DNA of 64,000 bases from Tenebrio molitor (GCF_963966145.1 NC_091047.1:744001-808000), one strand, 5' to 3'; positions 11,585-23,259 are shown, counted from the stretch's first letter. Translations and numbers: made by a program. The notes: a model not told the origin generated them from the sequence alone.

Positions 11585-12217
11585 TTTCACTGTTTGCTCC
11601 GTTCGAGTCGCGGCCGGGCCGCCTATAAGCACTACTTAATTGTAATTATGGCTATGAATTTCCAGAGGATATTTTTGTAATTTATTTTTAAAAACAACTA
11701 CATACACTGTTTGATTCAACTATGTCATTGTTTAAGTTGTTTAGAAAGACACGAATGGGTAAAAAATGTTCTCTGAATTTGGTTTTATGTTGCATTTTTA
11801 TTATGTTTTTTGTTGTAAAAATTGTTTTTTTACTAGAAATTTTAACTTAACAACTACTCTTTATACTTCAGTTTCCATATAAAAAAAATCTTTGAAATAA
11901 ATATCGTGGAAAACGGATTTTTTTCCATAAATAGCAAATTATTGTTTAAACAATATAAATATTTACGTGCCCCAAAGAAAATGTTTCTGATTTCCAATAA
12001 TATATAAATACACACATTTAAAAAAAAAAATCATCAAAATCGGAGCTGTTTCTGAGGATTAAGAAGTTTCGGCGATTTTTCGGCTTTATTGACTCGACTA
12101 TTATTAAAAAGTTTTTTTCAACACAGAGGAAGACTTAACATTAAAATCAAAGAAAATGCAGAAAAAATATTTTCCTTTTTTTTGAAAAAAATCAAATGAT
12201 AATTGAATATAAAACTA
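11585..12217. other. AT-rich intergenic DNA, nothing recognised
   Basis: No reading frame, RNA gene or inverted-repeat pair is visible. The stretch carries long A/T runs. Confidence 0.4.
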
Positions 12218-13653
12218 CAGTGGAACTCGGTTATAACGAACACTCAAGGGACTTCAGAATTTGTTCGTTATATCCGATCGTTCGTTCTAACCGTACGTCA
12301 TCGTTATTTATTAAGAAAGATAAACAATTACATATTATAGGTATACATAAGATAATATGGTAAACATTTTATTTAATTCAGATAATCACTAAGAGTTTCC
12401 TCTTCTCGGTACCGATCATATTAGCGCAAAACAAAAATCGTTTGCCGTTCTTTGGACTGTTTTCCGCCACATAATTAATTTTTCACCTTTGAATTTCAAA
12501 GTTTGATTTGGTGTTTATTTTATTATTTATAAAATAATCCCGTTTCATCATCGTTGAAAATATCCCTCTCATTATACAGTCTGTCTTAGATTTATCCTTA
12601 TTTCATAAACGAAAATTTGTTGGTAGTGTGCTGGACTTAAATGGCAATTTTACGCATGTTTCATGTTGCATATTTTTATTTATCTAATTATAATTCATAA
12701 AAATATCGAATAATGGAGGTCGGTTAACTTGATTTTTTCATTAATATCACAATAAACCTAATTTTTTGTTCGACACTGTCAGAATTTGAGAATTTTCTCC
12801 TGTGTGAACGGATTTTTATAAATTTGACAACTTGTCAAAACGAAACGTCAAGCTAATTTTAAAGATTTTTAGCGATTTGGAGCCTTTAAGAGGCTCGTCG
12901 AACAAAAAAATGTTGTATTCAACTCGTTCTTGTGTAATTTGGGCTTTTTTTGGCACTCGTGGGCCTTTAAAACTCTCGTTTCACTCGAGTTTTAAACTGG
13001 TCCACTCATCCCAAAAAAAGCCAAAATTACACACGAACTCGTTAAATAAATAACTATTTGATGCAACATATTTTCCTTTTTTTCTCGAAAATTTTCTTAT
13101 CAAAGTGTATATGTAGTTTTTTTTATGCCATTACAATCAGAAAACAAAACTCTAACAAAATCAATAAAAAAATAGGTTACTATTTGAAAAATAAAAGTTG
13201 CCCATTGCCCATAAATGGCTAGATGGTATAAAAATTATATGCTCACTCAGGTTTGTAATGTTTTTAGAGCTATTTCGTTTCCTGTATAATTTTTTTCATT
13301 TGGGTCATCAGTTATAGCGTGGGCCGTTTTTTTTAAAGACATCCTGTATCTTCTTCGTAATTTAGGCCATACGGACGTAAACTAAGAAGCAGTGACTGCC
13401 TTGTCAACGCTTGCTGTGTTTATTGTTTCCTAGAATGTAACAAAAGTGCACGTGCGTACGTTATAACCGAGTTGTAGATTGCTTTCGCGCCTAAATATTG
13501 GACGTTAAAAGCAAGCGTTCGTTGTAAGCGAGGTTCGTTATAACCGAACAAATTTGTTAATATAATATAGGACTTTCAAACGGGACTTTCAATTCTGTTC
13601 GTTATATCCGAGCGTTCGTTATAAGCCGGGTTCGTTCTAACCGAGTTCCACTG
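12218..13653. mobile_element. pogo/Tigger-like non-autonomous element
   Basis: The ends read CAGTGGAACTCGGTTATAAC and its reverse complement (one mismatch), flanked on both sides by TA. A CAGTG start, TA target site and about 24-bp inverted repeats are typical of Tc1/mariner pogo-Tigger elements. The inner ends carry further GTTCGTTATAACC-type words in both orientations. No transposase frame remains in 1.44 kb, so it is a deletion derivative. An M1 MITE is nested inside. Confidence 0.85.
12750..13050. mobile_element. M1 MITE copy, inverted relative to the other two
   Basis: It shares ATGTGAACGGATTTTTAT-like, TTGACAACTTGTCAAAACGA and GTCAAGCTAATTTTAAA blocks with the copies at 4130 and 26046. 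It is longer at its distal end, which has a small internal duplication of CTCGTTTCACTCGAGTTTTAA-like sequence. It sits inside the pogo-like element, so it inserted later. Confidence 0.7.
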
Positions 13654-14429
13654 TATTTCATTAACTATGCGCCGTTTTCTATACATAAGTCAACCCTGTA
13701 TTGAAGTTTAAGCTTCTGAACACCCATGCCTGATACATAACTGTTGAGAAATTTTTCATTAAATTTTGTAATTATGTGACAAAAGCCGGTCCAACATTGG
13801 ATGAAATAAATTCTTTGTTTTAAAGACAACATTTTGAAACAGTAATAAGTTGTTTGTCAAAAAACCAGGACAATTGTAATAAAATTGTTGTGGTTTTTAA
13901 CATAATAGATTCCTTAAAATTAAAACGTAATGGTACTTTTTTATTAAAAGATGGTACGATGGTACATTATTTCAAATTATGGTGCAAGTACCATCATTAT
14001 GGTCCGGCAACGCTGGGACGGAGCCAAGAGAAGTTCTCCCGGAGTAGTCCGGTTGGGTCCTCCGCGGATTGCGGCCACGGTAATTGTGACAGCCGGCGGG
14101 CAGGGGGCAGGATCCAGCTCGGCAAGTGGTGAACGGGTAGTTCCAGTGTGAAGGTGTGTGGATGTGATGGGGTCCCGGAAGTAGGATCGTCTGTATTTCC
14201 ATTACCACATGATAAACCACTTTAAATGAAAATGATAATGATGTAACACCAATTTTTAATAAAAAAAATCTAATAGATAAATAAAACTTTTATCAAAAAA
14301 TTTGCGAATAATTGTGGCCATTCAGGAAGCTAATTACAACTGAATTTCGCTTATTATTTGCCACTGGTCAATCACCGATATCATTCCGGCTAATCACTAT
14401 CGATGGACGGCCGATAATACCTACTATTT
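13654..14429. other. Intergenic DNA with a GC-rich island at 13995-14205
   Basis: Most of this is AT-rich. The island at 13995-14205 is clearly GC-rich compared with its surroundings and is open in two plus-strand frames (no ATG-to-stop frame over 92 codons). I recognise no domain. It may be a fragment of a non-LTR element or of a captured gene. Confidence 0.35.
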
Positions 14430-14720
14430 GTGTGCAACCGTACGCGAAATGAGCACTTCGCGTGCGTAGAACAGGCCGCTAAATTGAATTTCGCAGCCGT
14501 TGCCTTGACGACGGCCGTAAAAGTAAAAGTCATTCATAAAGGCACTCATAAAATACCTTCTGTTACTATAAATTCTTTGGCACTGCATCACGTTGCTAAA
14601 TATCTAAAGGACAATTTACCAACAAATGATGATGAAGTTGAAGATTTATTTCAGGAAAACGATGATCTTGAGGAAGACGTTGAAGAAAATCAACGCGAAA
14701 TCACAGCAAAGAAGACGTGA
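14430..14720 (+). pseudogene. Open frame of 96 codons, possible gene or element fragment
   Basis: The frame begins at GTG, with no ATG at the start. It has a lysine-rich first half and an acidic second half with a glutamate/aspartate run (about residues 67-85). Frame length and codon bias look mildly coding. I see no start, splice or poly(A) context that would make it a complete gene, and I recognise no family. It lies between the GC-rich island and an O' fragment. It could be the end of a transposase or a captured exon. Confidence 0.3.
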
Positions 14721-14820
14721 AATCGGGCTATAAGTTTTTTTTTACTTTAGTTAGCAAAAGCTATAATTTTCCAGCTTTTGCTGATAAGTGAAAGCAAAAG
14801 ATTATTCACATCATTTTAAG

Positions 14821-15095
14821 ACCTCGCCGAAACCGTTCTGTTCTTGAATAATCTTGATATTCCGTATTGTTTTGGTTTTGGTGGAGGACTTCAAATTTTT
14901 TATTAGGTAGTCCTCCATTTTTTCTTCGATCTTTCCCCTGCGCCACCTCACGTAAATCGTTTCGAGGATTCGCCGGACGGATGCGACCCCAATTTTGTTG
15001 TTGAGATATTCCTCGCGTATGTTATCAGCTTTTTAGATTTCTCTCAACGAAATAAGTTCAAGCATTATACTAGAAAGAATTAGAAATATTGCGTT
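14821..15095 (-). pseudogene. Isolated array segment O'
   Basis: This carries the O' copy with its usual flank (GAACAGAACGGTTTCGGC on the minus strand) and the fixed TAA after LREI. It is then cut, after ATATTGCGTTTATTTACTG-like sequence. No P, X or S segment is attached, so it is a detached piece of the array. Confidence 0.7.
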
Positions 15096-16379
15096 TATTT
15101 ACTGTGGATTCCAGCTTTCTTTAACTTGATATTTGATCGCAATTTTCACTATTACCTAATTATAATTCAAAGTCGTAAGTGGATCAATCAAAAAGGTGAG
15201 GAGTTCTGTAACTAGTAGAGAAAAAAAAAACTTTCAATATTTGGACCACCCTGTACCTACAGGTGTTTCTGAAATACGTATGTTAATTTTAACCAGTGAA
15301 AGAACGCGCCAAATCATGGAACATTTTTAGGAAAAAGCAATAATAAGAATAAATTAACCATCAAAGTGTATACCCGCCTATGGGTAAGGGCGAAAATTTT
15401 CTGTTGTGATAGAAACAGAGCTTTGTTAAAAAGTTTCATTGTTATAGAAAAAAATTCTGTGTGCCTCACCCATATAAGCGCACTTCTATCGTCTTCGTTA
15501 ACCACGCGAATTGAAATTAATGTTATGGTACATTATGAAAGGATTAATAAATTATTACTACTTCTTAGAGTGGCAGAAACGTTTATTTTTTAGAGTAAAA
15601 TAACAAACATGTAAGAATATAATTATAATATACAATTTGCTGATGCTGAAACAAAATTCACTTTGAATAGTGATGTCTAATACGTTTTTTAACCTCATTG
15701 ATTTGCATATTCTTATGATGTATTCTGATAGTAAAATAATATTTACTTTAACATTCAATTCAATAATTGTAATAAATTATTATTGAACTGATCTTGGTCT
15801 AAAATATGAACATTTAATTCAAGAAAGTCTTATAAGAACGTTTCCAGCGAAATTTTTATTACCTACTTTTAAAAATCATTTCTGCGATCTTGCATATTTC
15901 TACAACAAAGACAAACAGTTTAATTAAACCTCCCCGATCTTTTCAACTTATTAGTCTGGAAATTGAATTTTGGTTTACTAGTTGAGAACATTCTGCGCCA
16001 TTAATTTTATTGTTCAGATTAGTAAATATAATTAATCAACTTAATAAGTGTGAATGCTTGTAGCGTTTTAATTTTTTAATTTTCTTGCTATGTAGCCACA
16101 AATGTAGGTAATAACATCGTCAGTGTAGTCAGTGTATTCTGAAATCCTTTTGATCTAATTGCGCAAAAAAAGGTTTCAATATGATCTTCACTTAATTTGT
16201 ATGTAATAAATACAAAAAAAAAAATTTTTCGATTATACCTACCTTTCAATAATGAAAAAACTGCGTAAAAATAAAAATATGCAATCAGTTATCTCCGTTA
16301 ATACAAACATTTTACTAAGACGATTTAGGCTGAAATTCTTAATTGTGAGCAAACTTGAAGTAAAAGGTGAAGGAAATAC
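15096..16379. other. AT-rich intergenic DNA, nothing recognised
   Basis: Several short frames occur, none with a motif. No terminal inverted repeat pair or RNA gene was found. Confidence 0.4.
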
Positions 16380-16540
16380 TCCACTCTCCAATCTTTTACT
16401 CGAAGTAAGAGCAAATGCTTTTTTTATTCATACATACCACCCATTAATTCAATTAGTGTTGATTATTGTTTTGAGTTTGAATATTTTAATTTAATCTTTT
16501 ACAAAATATCATAATGAAAAGTTCTAAATGTAATACATAT
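16380..16540 (-). repeat. Array spacer X fragment
   Basis: It matches X of the units at 8790-8940 and 23510-23640, including CTTTTACTCGAAGTAAGAGC and the ACCACCCATTAATTC stretch. Confidence 0.7.
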
Positions 16541-16552
16541 TACGAAATTAAT

Positions 16553-16830
16553 TTATGTGAACGAAAATTTCAAATCATTCAATTGAGTCTGGAGAGCCTG
16601 GATGTGGCGTGGCTCAATCTCTCCTCGAACCACTGCAATTTGATTGGTCGAGTGATCGGGAGAGGGGATAACTGTGACGCGCTTACCGGACGAGATTAAT
16701 GTTCGAGTGATTTCTGAGGCGACGAAGAAGCCTCGTCTCATGCAAAGTGTCGGATTCACGAGGCTGCTCGGTTGGATCTTCCCAACTGGTGACGAAAACA
16801 TTAATCAAACGAGTTCTAGTAAATTTCACA
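16553..16830 (-). repeat. Array segment S, copy closest to SNX1/2
   Basis: Plus-strand positions 16614-16690 match SNX1/2 at 38466-38542 with only two mismatches in 77 nt. The block spans the start of SNX1/2 exon 5, the whole 54-nt intron 4 with both splice sites, and the last four bases of exon 4. Beyond it, similarity continues more weakly into exon 5 on one side. On the other it gives way to about 100 nt unlike SNX1/2 exon 4, then resumes at the intron 3 end. It keeps GT and AG signals but does not encode sorting-nexin sequence in frame. Confidence 0.85.
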
Positions 16831-16960
16831 CGGTAGAAAGTTGGCGACCAATTTGGTCAAAGATTTTGCATGAGATGTAGAAACTCATGTTTTTTCAAAA
16901 AATTTAATCTTTTCCGGCCGAAACCGTGCCGTTCTAGAAAAATTATCTTGATTTACAGTA

Positions 16961-18050
16961 TTGTTCCAACACTTCGTGTTAAAGAAAAATTCTTTGGAAT
17001 TAATGAAAATGAAATGGTATGATATTTACAAGTTGAGATGCAGAATATTGATAAATCTGAAAATGAAGATTATGTGACATCTCGGAACTTAGAAAATGTT
17101 CTAAATAGTAATACTCAAATCACTCAATCAATCGAAATTATCGGAAATAATAGAGTTAGTTACTGTTCCTCTACAGGAAGAAATTAAAAAATTACGCCAG
17201 GAAATTCATAATTTAAAATCCAGTAATATTGATATGATCAAGTTAACTAATGCCCCTAATAAAGGGAGCACATTGAAAATCCATCGTAAATGCTTATTCA
17301 TGGTAAATCGACCTCTGGTTATCGTGATCAAGGTGAGCAGTGGAGAATTAAACATTTTAATAAAACAACGGGCCAAAAACCAACGAACTCCGTATCAGAT
17401 AGTATTCCGAAAATAATAATTCCACCTAAAAACTTTCATGTCTCATCATAAGTGTGTATCTAGGTACTGTCGACGAGATTTGTTGAGGCAAATATGTATT
17501 TTATAAAATGTCCCTTAAAACCGGACCCCTACCGGATATATGAAAACGTAAATTTTCGACACCTCTTCACATGACCTCCTTTAAACTGTAGGTACGCGGT
17601 TTCCATTTTGCAAAAGAATTGTTTACATGGTGACAAACAGTCCGGGAAGCCAAAAAAGCGTTTTCGGGCTATAATAAACAAAATATTCATTCTTTTAATG
17701 AACTCTTATTACGAGATCAAAGATTAGTCTTTTCTTTAATAAATCACACTATCAAAGTTAAGGCACAATAGGCGACACCGCAAAACCTCGTAACTCAAAA
17801 TTTATGGTTTTTAAGATTTTTCATGTAAGTAGGTACCTATACGTTTGTAACACTGTTTTGGGAAAGCTTGGAACTCATACCTACAAGAACGTACGTCGAT
17901 AAAAAGAGGTTTTTTAAAACCTCCCATCTCACAGCCATTTTTGTTGCATGTTTTATCACAAGTTCAGAAGATATTTATTTATTATAAAAAAATTGTGAAA
18001 AATCCTCCGATTTGATGCCAAAAAACAATATTTTTGCAAGAAAACAACAA
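16961..18050. other. DNA interrupting an array unit, nothing recognised
   Basis: It separates S (16553-16830) from O (18055 onward) within what was one unit. Short asparagine- and isoleucine-rich frames near 17035-17415 look like a decayed coding piece, but I recognise no domain. Confidence 0.3.
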
Positions 18051-18054
18051 CTAC

Positions 18055-18496
18055 TTGAGTCGTGGCACTTGTTGATGTGCCTGGCACATGACGTGTCTTG
18101 CCACTTGGCTCAACAACATCATGTGCCTTAGTGCTGGGCTCAAGTGGCACATTGAGTGGCACCTCGTGGGTGGCCTCGCCCTGCAGGCGAAAGGCCTCGA
18201 TCTTTTCGATATAAGATTGTCTTTTGGTGGAGGACTTCAAATTTTTTATTAAATAGTCCTCCACCTTTTCTTCGGCCTTTCCCCTGCGCCACCTCACGTA
18301 GAGATTGTCTTGTTGTTGTTAACATAATCGTCGCGTATGTCATCGGCTTTTGAGATTGCTCTCAAAAGCCGATCGCGGAAGTTGGGGTCGTCCATATGCC
18401 GGCACTTCCTGATGCCACTCATCGCAAACACAGAAACGCTCCCGCCAACAGAACCGACACAAACACCGTAACATCCAGAACTGGTAGAGTAAGGAC
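18055..18496 (-). pseudogene. Array ORF O with internal deletion
   Basis: On the minus strand an ATG starts MSGIRKCRHMDDPNFRDRLL, with an in-frame upstream extension of the usual start. About 38 nt covering the conserved IGVTSIRRLL region is missing near 18310, which breaks the frame. The rest (YVRWRRGKAEEKVEDYLIKN, then RLQGEATHEVPL) reads on in another frame. Despite the break it is one of the better preserved copies. Confidence 0.75.
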
Positions 18497-18900
18497 GGCG
18501 GGAGATATACCTAACATTTCGTGGGGGAAATCTGCGCCGACAAAATATTCCAGTGGCGTGGCAAAACCAGTGGCGCCACAAATGAATGGGTTTAGGAAAA
18601 AACGATATTCTGTTTGTTATTAAGAGGTGATTTAATTTTTCATTAAAATTATATTTAAAAAAAATGGGTGTGTGTCGGTGACTGGATGCACAACAAAAGC
18701 GACGCCTCTTACGCTTTTTTATATAAAAGTATAATGGGAGAATCACTCTTTCTCTCTTTCTTTCACTTATCTCCCCCAAATGAAACAAAACATTAAAAAA
18801 TTATATAATTATTTATTTATCATAATAATAACAAGTACAAATATATTTATTATTATTTTATAACTACTTAATTTATAACTAAAACAGATAAAAAAAAATA
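18497..18900 (-). promoter_or_regulatory. Array segment P and start of X
   Basis: The TATA-like box is at about 18717-18729, followed on the minus strand by the conserved 5' region of ORF O. Distance from the TATA box to the first ATG of ORF O (about 18440) is close to 280 nt. The promoter role is inferred. Confidence 0.5.
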
Positions 18901-19984
18901 TGTAAGACGTAAAAGCGGTTGTTGATCAAGCATTTGTTTACATTTTTATTAATCTGTATATTTAAACAAAAAAAAGAGTGTGTGCTTAAGACCGGACGAC
19001 AGAAGTGAAAACTTCTATGATGTTCGTTACTGATTTTAAGTAATATGTACCTATTCTATAAAAAAATATATCCTTATGGATGACTTCGAGGAATAAGGAG
19101 CAAGGCATAAATTATTAATATTATTTAAATCCAATGCTGTTTTTAAATAAACGTCAAAAATCTGTATGTTTCAATAGAAACTGCAAATACGTCCGCTTTT
19201 AGAGGTACACTCTGGCAAAATTTGTGAGATTAGGTTTCAGTGTTGCCCATTGGCGGATAATTACCCGATTTCCGGGTATTTTTTCATGTCGACGGGTAAA
19301 AGTTATTTATCAGTACCCACTACCCGATTTCGGATGTTTTTTCAGTTCTCAAATTAAAATTGGTTGAATTTTTATTTTTCACTTCATTTTGAAATTTTGG
19401 AGATGAATAATCTAGACTAGAGCATCATCGTCTAAGAGGTTGGCGCACTAACTATGTCCTAACCTAAAATTCTTGCATGCAACATGATGCATGGATGTTG
19501 ATACCTAGTTATCGTGACGTCACCTCAAAAGGGTAAAAATTGGACTATATAATACATTTTAATTTTTTTAAATGTTGGTATCGGGGCTATGTCAAAATAA
19601 CAAAATCAAAATTGTTCGAACTGCCAGTGTCAAATTTGACATTATTATTCAATATTAAGGTAAATTAGTTTTAAATTTGTGCAATATTTACATTTATCAC
19701 TAAATATACACATTATTGAGTCCTCGAAACTATGTAATTAATTGGAAAATGATAATGCTTGGCTACATGGTCATGAATTTTGACAAGAAAGTGTAACCTC
19801 AAATATTATACATGATGTATACCTATTGTCATTCAGCCACAGTCCTACCATACAACTCGCCAAATTTCCATAGCCTACTCTGGTCTAAAACAAAAGTGAA
19901 TGCACTGTAGCTTTTTTCGGAAATATAGTGTGGGTTGCATTTTAACTTACGTCAGGCTCATTATCACTCGTGAAATATCCTATA
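18901..19984. other. AT-rich intergenic DNA, nothing recognised
   Basis: A short block at 18900-18965 (AAGCGGTTGTTGATCAAGC) recurs at 25205-25263, so some of this belongs to the array spacer. The remainder shows no gene or repeat pair. Confidence 0.4.
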
Positions 19985-20529
19985 TACAGGCTGATTCATC
20001 TTTTACCGCCGGTGGCAAAATGACCCTTAAGAATTGAGAAAAATTTATAAAATTTACAGACTTGATTGGTCGAAAAATTTACTTTCGACCGGTATAATTT
20101 ATTTCAAAAAAATTTTTTTTATTGAGTAGATATTTATAAAAAACTGTTTTTCAAAAAAATTTTATGTTCAAATTTTTGTGTTTCTGCAATCCGTTTCGAA
20201 AAATGTTTGATAGTTTTTGAATTAAATCGATTTTAAACACAAATTTGAATATCAAAATGCGTTTATTTCAATAATACCATACGCTAAAATTAATTTAACA
20301 TGGTAAAATTGTGTGAAAATACCTGAGTGTGCATGTACTACAAGGTTGAATAAATTAAACAATTAATAATGGAGAAAATGGCAAAATTTGACCTAATTAA
20401 CTTATAAATTTCATTTTTTGATATTATGTGCCTTATGGATAATAAATTAGGTCTGCAAAATATGAAAGTGAAATCATAATTTTTAAGGTCAATTTTGCCA
20501 CCGGCGGTAAAAGATGAATCAGCCTGTAT
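19985..20529. mobile_element. MITE with about 45-bp terminal inverted repeats
   Basis: The ends start ACAGGCTGATTCATCTTTTA and continue CCGCCGGTGGCAAAAT, mirrored at the right end, with TATA at both flanks. The TA-rich site and inverted-repeat length suit a Tc1/mariner-type MITE. The interior is AT-rich and non-coding. Confidence 0.9.
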
Positions 20530-20534
20530 ATGTT

Positions 20535-20750
20535 ACGGACAAAGACGATAAATGGACATTGACGATAATGGCCGGACAATGACGTGAATGTCCATTTTTC
20601 CTGGCGATTATTGATAATGACCGGACATTGACGTTATGGCCCGTGGTGGGTGGGCAATGTTATTAAAAATGTCATTTTTATTCTAACGCTAACAGCATTG
20701 CCCGGTCATTAATGATAATGGCCAAAAATGGCTGGGTAATGCTGATATAC
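20535..20750. repeat. Degenerate repeats of a TGACGATAATGGCCGGACA word
   Basis: At least five variants of the words AATGGCCGGACAATGACG and GGCAATG occur within 200 bp, in both orientations. The block abuts the MITE ending at 20529. It may be a decayed foldback element or a minisatellite. Confidence 0.5.
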
Positions 20751-20793
20751 TCGTAGGTTACATGATTATTATTGAAACTACACTCGTACAATA

Positions 20794-21030
20794 TAAACTA
20801 GGCAAAAATGAATAGGGAATTCCACAATTTTTCTTGGAAAGCAAAATAATTGCCCCAATCCTCCCACGTATTCTTAAACACAAGATAAATTTAAAATGTT
20901 ACAAGTACTTGAAACATTACATTTAATGTGTATATTAATATATTTGTAAAAAATTTCATTATAAATTTTCAACGGTATTTATAAAAAATTCAAAACAGGA
21001 AAAATTTCCTATTCATTTTTGCCTAGTTTA
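20794..21030. mobile_element. Short MITE, terminal inverted repeats of 23 bp
   Basis: TAAACTAGGCAAAAATGAAT at the left end continues AGG and is mirrored exactly at the right end. The interior is AT-rich and non-coding. Length is 237 bp. Confidence 0.85.
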
Positions 21031-21139
21031 TTGTTTTCTTTTAGTATTTTTATTTATCAAATGTGTTGAAGTGAAAAAAATTTTATTCACACTTATTAAA
21101 TTTTACTTGGTAACGTAAGTAAATTAAAAAACTAAACTA

Positions 21140-21450
21140 AACGACGGATGCGACCCCAATTTTGTTGTTGTTGACATATTCCTCGCGTATGTCATCGGCT
21201 TTTGAGATTTCTCTTGGCACTTCCTGATGCCACTCATTGCAAACACAGAAACGCTCCAACCAACAGAACCGACACTCATACCTAAACATCAAAAACTGGT
21301 AGAGTAAGGACGGCGGGAGATATACCTAACATTTCGTGGGGGAAATCTGCGCCGACAAAATATTCCAGTGGCGTGGCAAAACCAGTGGCGCCACAAATGA
21401 ATAGGTTTAGGAAAAAACGATATTCTGTTTGTTATTAAGAGGTGATTTAA
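21140..21450 (-). repeat. Array fragment, 5' part of O and part of P
   Basis: It contains ORF O start-proximal sequence, truncated at 21140, and the conserved region between ORF O and the TATA box. The P segment is split by a foldback element (21470-21860) and continues at 21870. Confidence 0.7.
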
Positions 21451-21469
21451 TGTTTCATATATAATACAA

Positions 21470-21860
21470 TAAGTGGTCTAATTTTTTCCGACAAAATTTG
21501 TCATTTAAGACAAGAGTAGCTTTTGCAACGAAAATTACACGAGTCGACGAAGGAGACGAGTGTAATTTTCCAAAAGCAAAAGCTACGAATGCCTTAAATG
21601 ACAAATTTTGCAGAAAAAATTAGACCACGAATTGTATTCGACTTGACAATACACCGAGAAAATTTTTATTGAGTTGACCTAATAAATTTGACGTTTCATT
21701 TTGACATAATTTTTTTCGCTGAAAAACCACTAGTTGTTTTTTCACTCAGCTGGTTGTTTTTTCACTCTACTCGGTGTTTTTTCACTATAAATCAATTTGA
21801 TTGGTCCAAATTTGAAAAATGCTGCAATTCGATTGGTTAAAAATTTTCGAGTTGGATTGT
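21470..21860. mobile_element. Foldback element
   Basis: Arms 21475-21535 and 21565-21635 are reverse complements (GACAAAATTTGTCATTTAAG against CTTAAATGACAAATTTTG) around a short GTCGACGAAGGAGACGAG centre. The distal part repeats a GTTTTTTCACT word three times. It splits an array P segment. Confidence 0.75.
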
Positions 21861-21869
21861 CATTAAAAT

Positions 21870-22385
21870 TAAGTATATTTAAAAAAAATGGGTGTGTGTC
21901 GGTGACTGGATGCACGACAGAAGCGACGCCTCTTACGCTTTTTTATACATAAGTAGGTATAATGGGAGAATCACTCTTTCTCTCTTTCTTTCACTTATCT
22001 CCCCCAAATGAAACAAAACATTAAAAATTTATATAATTATTTATTTATCATAATGATAACAAGTACAAATATATTTATTATTCATTTATAACTACCTAAT
22101 TTATAACTGAAATAGATAAAAATAGTATATTAAAGTAAAAAAACTCGATTTATTTTTTAAATGATCGCTCGGTATAAGTGATGGATATTATGGTATTTAA
22201 AACACGCGCGATTTTTCGGGCACGACGGCGCAGCCGCAGTGTTCGAAATAGAGCAAGTGTTTTAAAGACCAGTTATCCACGAATACATTATTTTTTTTAT
22301 TGGTACACTTTGAAGTCAAATCAAATATTACAAAAAAATGGTAATAAGAACGTGAATACATTAGTGATGTCACATGAATATACAA
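21870..22385 (-). repeat. Array segments P and X
   Basis: P continues here with its TATA region altered near 21940-21960. X follows, including the palindrome (about 22196-22273). At 22140-22180 a short piece matching the inverted-repeat element of 25945-26045 is inserted. X is cut at 22386 by transposon relics and resumes at 23510. Confidence 0.7.
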
Positions 22386-22693
22386 AGTGTCTATAAAAGA
22401 ACATATATCAAGACTCCTGTGGAATTGTGCGGCTCTATATTTTTTTTGGCCGAACTATGTCAAGCCGTTGAAGCCGGCAAATTAGACGTCAGATGTCAAA
22501 TGTCAAATTATTAATTAAATGTTAGCGTCAATTGTGACTTCGGCGTCTTCGTTGTTTTGCTTGTGATTTTCTTCAACAGTCTTTATCAAAACTGAAACGT
22601 TTTTCCGCATAAGTATGAATTGTGAATACCAAAAACAATATTTATTTTCGTACGTTTACGGTAAGTAATAAGCAATCTTTTCAGTAAACCGCA

Positions 22694-22985
22694 ATGGTTT
22701 TATCGCTAGAGCAAAACACCTTCATTGTGATGTCGTATTACCGAAATGGTACCTTGCAGAATGGAGAGTGGGTTTATTCTAATAATCGCTTGCAAGGAAG
22801 AATTTTTCGGAAAATTTCCAAATGATAACATGCGGAAGCAAATTTAATTCCACATGTTAGAAGGATTGTGGATAGATTTGTGGCAACTAGAAGTATCGGA
22901 AAAGGTAAAACTGTAGGAAGACCGCCAGTGAATGACGAAATTGTGGAAGATTTACGCCAACGAATGGAACAAAACTCAAAAAAAA
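22694..22985 (+). pseudogene. DUF4817-type helix-turn-helix transposase relic
   Basis: The plus strand encodes MVLSLEQNTFIVMSYYRNG, then after a frameshift a CKEEFFGKF-like piece, and after a stop the typical HTH linker (HVRRIVDRFVATRSIGK, GRPPVNDE). This is the DUF4817/HTH N-terminus found on many insect Tc1/mariner-like and derived proteins. Frameshifts and stops make it non-functional. Confidence 0.6.
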
Positions 22986-22989
22986 TCAT

Positions 22990-23259
22990 GTTCTCTTTGA
23001 TTAATAACTGATAAGTCTCATCAATTTTATTGTACTCGCTTTTTTCATACACTTTCGCTGTAGTGCGGGGGATGCTAATACACAAAATACAGCACTGTTC
23101 AATTTTTTTTGTGATTTTTTTCCATTCGAAAACAGTGCTTATACGAACACAATCATTTTTGACAACGCTACTTTGCAATGACTCTTCTTTATCAAGACGT
23201 AATGGCAGTTCATTTTGCCTAACACTAGTAACACGTTTACACTTTATTATGTTGCTCAT
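22990..23259 (-). pseudogene. pogo/Tigger-like transposase N-terminal relic
   Basis: The minus strand starts MSNIIKCKRVTSVRQNELPL and runs through an HTH-like stretch (RISTVFEWKKITKKIEQ), then SEYNKIDETY, which resembles the KSEYEKLDEALxxWF motif of pogo-type CENP-B helix-turn-helix domains. A pogo-like terminal repeat is present at its 5' side: CAGTAGACTCTCGATTATCC on the minus strand, ending at 23509 next to TA. The DDE domain is absent. Confidence 0.6.
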
